From positions 1 through 11,370 of the forward strand of contig JAQTXY010000028.1 of NCBI GenBank assembly GCA_028688535.1: a stretch of 11,370 bases of DNA, written 5' to 3'. A model generated the notes under the pieces. That model searched no databases, was not told where the DNA came from, and saw nothing but the letters and a program-made list of their open reading frames with translations. The translations under genes and the position numbers were made by a program. Of the stretch, positions 6,731 to 11,370 are shown piece by piece; the stretch's first letter is position 1, and each line of letters opens with the position of its first letter. The stretch is from Methanothrix sp. GTDB lineage: Archaea; Halobacteriota; Methanosarcinia; Methanotrichales; Methanotrichaceae.

Positions 6731-7783
6731 GTGCAGCTTGTAATCAACAGCTATGGTTCGTATCTTCGCAAGAGCGGGAATTGCTTTCTGGTAAAGAGAG
6801 AAGATAAAAGTTTTGAAGTCGCAGCAAGCAAAGTCAACAGCATTTTGATCACTACGTCTGCGTATATCACTACTGATGCCATCAAGCTGGCGGTAGACAA
6901 CAACATTGATATCGTTTTTCTTGATTCCTACGGCGATCCCTACGGTAGGGTATGGCATCCGAAGCTGGGCAGCACCACGATGATTCGCAGAAGGCAACTG
7001 GAGATTTATGATTCGGCGGATGGCCTCAACTTGGCCAAAGAGTGGGGTCTGAAAAAGCTGGAAAATCAGATAGATCTGCTGGTCAAATTGAGGAAGACCA
7101 GAGATGAAAAAAGGGAAGAGCTGAACGGATTCATCGAGGAGGTCGAGCAGAGCAGAGAGAGTATGAAGAGGCTTCGGGGGAGCATCGAGGCCCGGCGGCA
7201 GGATATGCTCGGACTGGAGGGCAAGGCGGCGCGGGCCTACTTCAATGCCATCTCCTCCATCATGCCCGAGAAGTACCGCTTTGCAGGCAGGAGCAGAAAT
7301 CCGGCGAAAGACGAGTTCAACGCTCTGCTCAACTACGGATACGGCGTTCTTTATTCACTGGTGGAGAAGGGCTGCATCATTGCGGGCTTGGACCCTTATG
7401 TGGGCTTTTTGCACACCGACTCATACAATAAGATGTCACTGGTATTCGATATCATAGAGATGTTCCGTATTTACGCAGATGAAACGGTGGTCTATCTCTT
7501 CAGCAGGCGGATGATCAAAGACGAATTTTTCGAGCCGCTGGAGCAGGGAGTAGGCCTCTCCAAGGATGGCAAAGCTGTGCTCATCGAGGCTCTCAACAAG
7601 AACTTCGAGGAGACGATCCTCTACCGGGGCCGCAATATCAAGGCTCGCAACACCATTCAGATGGAGTGTCACAGGATCGCCAATTCACTCATCCGCCCAG
7701 GCCTGGAGCTGCCGGAGAATTACGATCAGAACATTCTGGAAACGGAAGAGGAAGAATGCGGAGGAGAACGAGAAAGCACATAA
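6731..7783 (+). CDS. cas1: CRISPR integrase Cas1
   Basis: The 350-residue integrase that, as dimers bridged by Cas2, inserts new spacers at the leader end of a CRISPR array. The N-terminal beta domain covers about 1-85 (LVINSYGSYLRK, ITTDAIKLA, DIVFLDSYGDPYGR), and the alpha-helical catalytic domain follows. The metal ligands are visible: E163 in GLEGKAARAYF, H228 in GFLHTD, and E243 in SLVFDIIEMFR; D240 lies beside it. A charged linker helix occupies about 105-155. The C-terminus past 335 is acidic and probably disordered. Start is GTG at 6731, preceded by GAGGT; an ATG at 6726 is out of frame and stops at once. cas2 follows after 21 bases. All catalytic residues and the normal length are kept, so it should be active. 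The subtype resembles type I-B Cas1. Confidence 0.97.
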   Translation: MQLVINSYGSYLRKSGNCFLVKREDKSFEVAASKVNSILITTSAYITTDAIKLAVDNNIDIVFLDSYGDPYGRVWHPKLGSTTMIRRRQLEIYDSADGLNLAKEWGLKKLENQIDLLVKLRKTRDEKREELNGFIEEVEQSRESMKRLRGSIEARRQDMLGLEGKAARAYFNAISSIMPEKYRFAGRSRNPAKDEFNALLNYGYGVLYSLVEKGCIIAGLDPYVGFLHTDSYNKMSLVFDIIEMFRIYADETVVYLFSRRMIKDEFFEPLEQGVGLSKDGKAVLIEALNKNFEETILYRGRNIKARNTIQMECHRIANSLIRPGLELPENYDQNILETEEEECGGEREST

Positions 7784-7792
7784 TGATAATAA

Positions 7793-8180
<388 letters not shown>

Positions 8181-8190
8181 ATTACTTTCG

Positions 8191-8278
8191 TTCTACGGTA
8201 TAACTATATATCTCCTAGAATCTATCAACATGCTATCTGGTTTGCTGCTGTCACACGATCTAGCATCTAGCCGTAGAA
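8191..8278. repeat. Widely spaced inverted repeat in the toxin leader
   Basis: TTCTACGG at 8191-8198 is the exact reverse complement of CCGTAGAA at 8271-8278, with 72 bases between. A TATA-like element lies just inside the left arm, and a tandem ATCTAGC-ATCTAGC (8258-8271) lies just inside the right arm. The arrangement could be an operator pair, an RNA stem closing the leader, or mobile-unit ends. Two 8-bp arms could also occur by chance. Confidence 0.4.
8200..8211 (+). promoter_or_regulatory. TATA-like box upstream of the toxin gene
   Basis: The sequence ATAACTATATAT lies in the noncoding 8181-8296 stretch. Transcription would begin near 8232 and give a leader of about 65 nt before the TTG at 8297. 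It suggests that the toxin gene can be expressed independently of the cas1-cas2 promoter. Confidence 0.4.
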
Positions 8279-8296
8279 ATTTAAGGAGAAGAAAGG

Positions 8297-8593
8297 TTGC
8301 CATATGAGATTACAATAAAAAATAGAGCGAATAAGGTTTTAAATAAATTCGATCGACTGAACCACGGGGCAGCTGTTATTATATCGGATCGAATAAAAGA
8401 ATTAAGCATAGACCCATATACACCTCGCTCAATGATGGATATCTCACCGATAGCAGGATCGAATCCGCGCAAATATCGCATCCGAATAGGAGCACAAACA
8501 AGAATAGAATATACGGTAGATGACGGCGCGCACATTGTTGATGTGGAAGAGATAATAATAACTAAGAGGAGAAATACCGACTATAGAATTTGA
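8297..8593 (+). CDS. RelE/ParE-family toxin (probable mRNA interferase)
   Basis: A 98-residue basic protein with the layout of the RelE/ParE toxin superfamily: strand MPYEITIKNRA, two helices (VLNKFDRLNHGAAVIISDRIKEL), a loop with DPYTPRSMMDI, then the diagnostic strands KYRIRIGAQTRIEYTVDD and the C-terminal ITKRRNTDYR. RelE-type members cut mRNA on the ribosome; ParE-type members hit gyrase. The basic C-terminal KRRNTDYR favours RelE, but the split is not certain. Start is TTG at 8297 (next codons Pro-Tyr-Glu), nine bases after GGAG at 8284-8287; the rare start may keep expression low. It lies between a broken cas4 start and a cas2 remnant. Codon use and base content are AT-richer than in cas1. 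A small acidic gene follows 72 bases later. Confidence 0.8.
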   Translation: MPYEITIKNRANKVLNKFDRLNHGAAVIISDRIKELSIDPYTPRSMMDISPIAGSNPRKYRIRIGAQTRIEYTVDDGAHIVDVEEIIITKRRNTDYRI

Positions 8594-8626
8594 TTATATT
8601 TTGCTGTAATCCATTTTTCTAAAGGA

Positions 8627-8634
8627 TTATATAG
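8627..8634 (+). promoter_or_regulatory. TATA box of the small acidic gene
   Basis: AAAGG followed by TTATATAG, a good BRE/TATA pair, about 35 bases before the ATG at 8666. The start would fall at about 8654, giving a very short leader that includes the AGGAG at 8656-8660. A separate promoter for the second gene fits an antitoxin that must be made in excess. Confidence 0.5.
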
Positions 8635-8665
8635 ATAGAAAGCAGATGCATGACCAGGAGATTAA

Positions 8666-8824
8666 ATGGCAGTTGAAATTATGCGGGAAAGGCATATCGT
8701 CACGGATAAAGGGGCTTACCTAGATGCCGTCATAGACCAATTGAGCGATGACGACTTAGAGTGGCTAAATGAAGATTGCCCTGACGAAGAGAACAAGTCT
8801 GTCCCTTTTAAGCCGCTCATCTAG
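8666..8824 (+). CDS. Small acidic protein, candidate antitoxin
   Basis: A 52-residue protein beginning MAVEIMRERHIVTDKGAYLD and ending NKSVPFKPLI. The middle (IDQLSDDDLEWLNEDCPDEE) is strongly acidic and likely helical. ATG at 8666 is preceded by AGGAG at a five-base spacing, and the gene has its own TATA box. The gene was not recognised by family. It lies directly after the RelE-like gene, has opposite charge, and is the right size for an antitoxin, so it may neutralise that toxin. The order toxin-then-antitoxin is the HigBA type, not the usual RelBE one. No DNA-binding motif is clear. It could be an unrelated small gene. Confidence 0.6.
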   Translation: MAVEIMRERHIVTDKGAYLDAVIDQLSDDDLEWLNEDCPDEENKSVPFKPLI

Positions 8825-8863
8825 TAGTAATATTTTTCGGAAAGATTGCTGAGAGAGATCTTC

Positions 8864-9040
8864 TCGCTTCATAACAAACAGTCCGACTCTCTCGCTTTCG
8901 AGTGCGAGGCGGTCATCGAGGAGTCAGATTCAGTCTACGTCTTTCCCATGTGCGAGGACTGCTTTGCAAAGATCAAGCTCATTGGGGCAGGCTTCGACCG
9001 GGAGCTGGTGGCGGGCATGACGATTACCAAGGTGTTCTGA
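8864..9040 (+). pseudogene. cas2 3' remnant
   Basis: The last 53 or so codons of a second cas2 copy, ending in the same KVF stop and followed by the same GGGCAAG and cas4 ATG. Upstream of 8879 the in-frame residues SLHNKQ still resemble DLNRNQ of the intact Cas2, so homology fades rather than ending sharply. The N-terminal strand with the conserved Asp is absent, and no ribosome site precedes it. Against intact cas2 it differs in eight codons over this stretch: seven are synonymous third-position changes and one gives Leu to Phe. The reading frame is still open although the gene cannot work. Confidence 0.85.
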
Positions 9041-9122
9041 GGGCAAGATGGAAACTGGGACTGAGGCTGCGGCCACGCGCGGGCGGGCGCAGGAGGGCGC
9101 GTGCGAGAGCGCACCCGCGCAG
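8879..9122 (+). repeat. Direct repeat copy 2 (cas2 remnant plus cas4 start)
   Basis: 244 bases matching 7931-8180, lacking two codons near the start of cas4. Together the two copies enclose 698 bases (8181-8878) that hold the toxin and candidate antitoxin genes. Recombination between them would delete the module and restore a simple cas2-cas4 junction. Confidence 0.9.
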
Positions 9123-9701
9123 GAGATCTTCGTCACGGTCTCCGATGCGCTGGAGTACCTGTTCTGCCCGAGGTTCATATTCTTCGAAAGATGTCTGATG
9201 ATACCAGAGCATCAGGAGAAAAGGTACAAGGTCTTGAAGGGCAGGGAACTGCACGAAGTACGTGAGAAGGTTAACCGGGATTATGTCCGGAAGAAGCTTC
9301 ATTGCACTGGGAAGGAGATTTCCGTTTACCTGACCTCACATAAGCACCACTTCAAAGGAGAGGTGGATGAGGTTCTCTTTCTGGAAGATGGGACTGCAGC
9401 ACCTCTGGATTACAAATTTGCAGAATTCAAGAAGACCATTTACAGGACGCACAAGTTTCAGGCGGCTCTTTACGGCATACTCATCATGGAGCACTTCGGG
9501 GTGGATGTGAAGAAAGGCTTCGTGTGCTACACGAGGAGCAATAATTATGTTGCTGAGATAGACTTCAAGCAAAAAGATTATGAGAAAGCAAAGGAGATTG
9601 TGCGCGAGATTCTAATGATAATTCAGAGGGGATACTTTCCCGATGGGACGAAGCAGAAGGCCAGGTGCGTGGACTGCACGTACAGGAATATATGCGTTTA
9701 G
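9048..9701 (+). CDS. cas4: CRISPR-associated exonuclease Cas4
   Basis: A 217-residue PD-(D/E)xK nuclease with an Fe-S cluster that trims prespacers and selects PAM-containing ends for Cas1-Cas2. Visible: C40 in EYLFCPR, H69 in GRELHE, D107 in GEVDEVLF, D121-x-K123 in PLDYKF, Q138-x3-Y142 (QAALYG), and C207-x2-C210-x5-C216 at the end; C40 and the last three are the cluster ligands. All catalytic and cluster residues are intact. The first 27 residues (rich in Ala, Glu and Gly) precede the usual start of the family and are unusually GC-rich. ATG at 9048, seven bases after the cas2 remnant stop, is the start. Its authentic upstream partner cas2 now lies 955 bases away because of the inserted module, so translational coupling to functional cas2 is lost. 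Confidence 0.95.
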   Translation: METGTEAAATRGRAQEGACESAPAQEIFVTVSDALEYLFCPRFIFFERCLMIPEHQEKRYKVLKGRELHEVREKVNRDYVRKKLHCTGKEISVYLTSHKHHFKGEVDEVLFLEDGTAAPLDYKFAEFKKTIYRTHKFQAALYGILIMEHFGVDVKKGFVCYTRSNNYVAEIDFKQKDYEKAKEIVREILMIIQRGYFPDGTKQKARCVDCTYRNICV

Positions 9702-9716
9702 GATAGAAGCGGATTG

Positions 9717-9725
9717 TATTTATAG
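9717..9725 (+). promoter_or_regulatory. TATA-like box upstream of cas8b
   Basis: TATTTATAG lies 39 bases before the ATG at 9764 in the 62-bp cas4-cas8b spacer; a second AT-rich stretch follows. A start site near 9747 would leave a short leader containing GTGAT four bases before the ATG. This may give cas8b its own transcription. Inferred. Confidence 0.35.
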
Positions 9726-9763
9726 AATCATAGGAATTATTAATGAGAAATATAGTGATTTGA

Positions 9764-11220
<1,457 letters not shown>

Positions 11221-11263
11221 TAAGCGACTAATCAGTCTCATCGGGTATAAAGTTCACGTCTCG

Positions 11264-11370
11264 CTACCTTCGTCTGAAGCTCTTTCCGTTCATGTTCAAT
11301 ATCAATGCATGATGGGTAATCCTATCAAGAATTGCCGCTGTTAGAGTTCGATCATGAAACACCTTCACCC
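11264..11370 (-). CDS. istB: IstB-like transposition helper ATPase, C-terminal part
   Basis: The last 34 residues of an IS21 IstB protein, an AAA+ ATPase that assists the IstA transposase. The visible sequence VKVFHDRTLTAAILDRITHH and the ending LILNMNGKSFRRR match the family's C-terminus (the aILDR...HH and NGkSfR segments). The stop TAG is read at 11264-11266 on the minus strand; the gene continues past the right edge. About 98 bases separate its stop from the element end, as usual for IS21. Confidence 0.85.
   Translation of the reverse strand, partial: VKVFHDRTLTAAILDRITHHALILNMNGKSFRRR

Noticed and set aside
8846..9040. Open frame starting TTG at 8846 as an independent small protein
   Set aside because: It is the cas2 remnant with a few unrelated upstream codons; no ribosome site and no Asp-bearing first strand.

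Overview
The window looks like a euryarchaeal chromosome, most probably a methanogen of the Methanosarcinales and perhaps a Methanothrix (Methanosaeta)-type organism. Reasons: purely archaeal ribosomal proteins (L7Ae, S28e, L24e) run into ndk and an archaeal/eukaryal-type IF2/aIF5B gene; a dihydropteroate-synthase-like protein of the kind found in methanogens is present; and promoters are archaeal (BRE/TATA) with GGTGA-type ribosome binding sites. The genus is an inference.

Left part (1-6350, all leftward): a CGGC-domain protein; infB; a compact ribosomal cluster rpl7ae-rps28e-rpl24e-ndk reading towards infB; a membrane-anchored, probably glycosylated protein of unknown function; and the DHPS-like gene. 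This is ordinary core genome. Two start sites stand out: ndk seems to need a non-AUG start, and the membrane-protein gene looks leaderless.

Middle (6351-6730): a divergent spacer. It holds a small, apparently frameshifted leftward gene remnant and a clear BRE/TATA promoter for the rightward cas genes.

Right part (6731-11370, rightward): a damaged CRISPR-Cas locus. cas1 and cas2 are intact. They are followed by a broken cas4 5' end, a RelE/ParE-like toxin gene, a small acidic protein that may be its antitoxin, a cas2 3' remnant, then an intact cas4. The toxin-antitoxin-like module therefore sits between two imperfect 250/244-bp direct repeats, each spanning the cas2-cas4 junction. The repeats differ almost only at synonymous sites in cas2, which suggests two functional alleles rather than a simple insertion duplication. 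Next comes a cas8b (Csh1/TM1802-like) gene that is much more AT-rich. It is broken by a one-base frameshift near 10099 and cut off at about 11166 by the end of an IS21-family element, whose istB gene runs leftward out of the window. cas1, cas2 and cas4 (spacer acquisition) look functional, while this copy of the interference gene cas8b looks dead. No CRISPR array is visible here.
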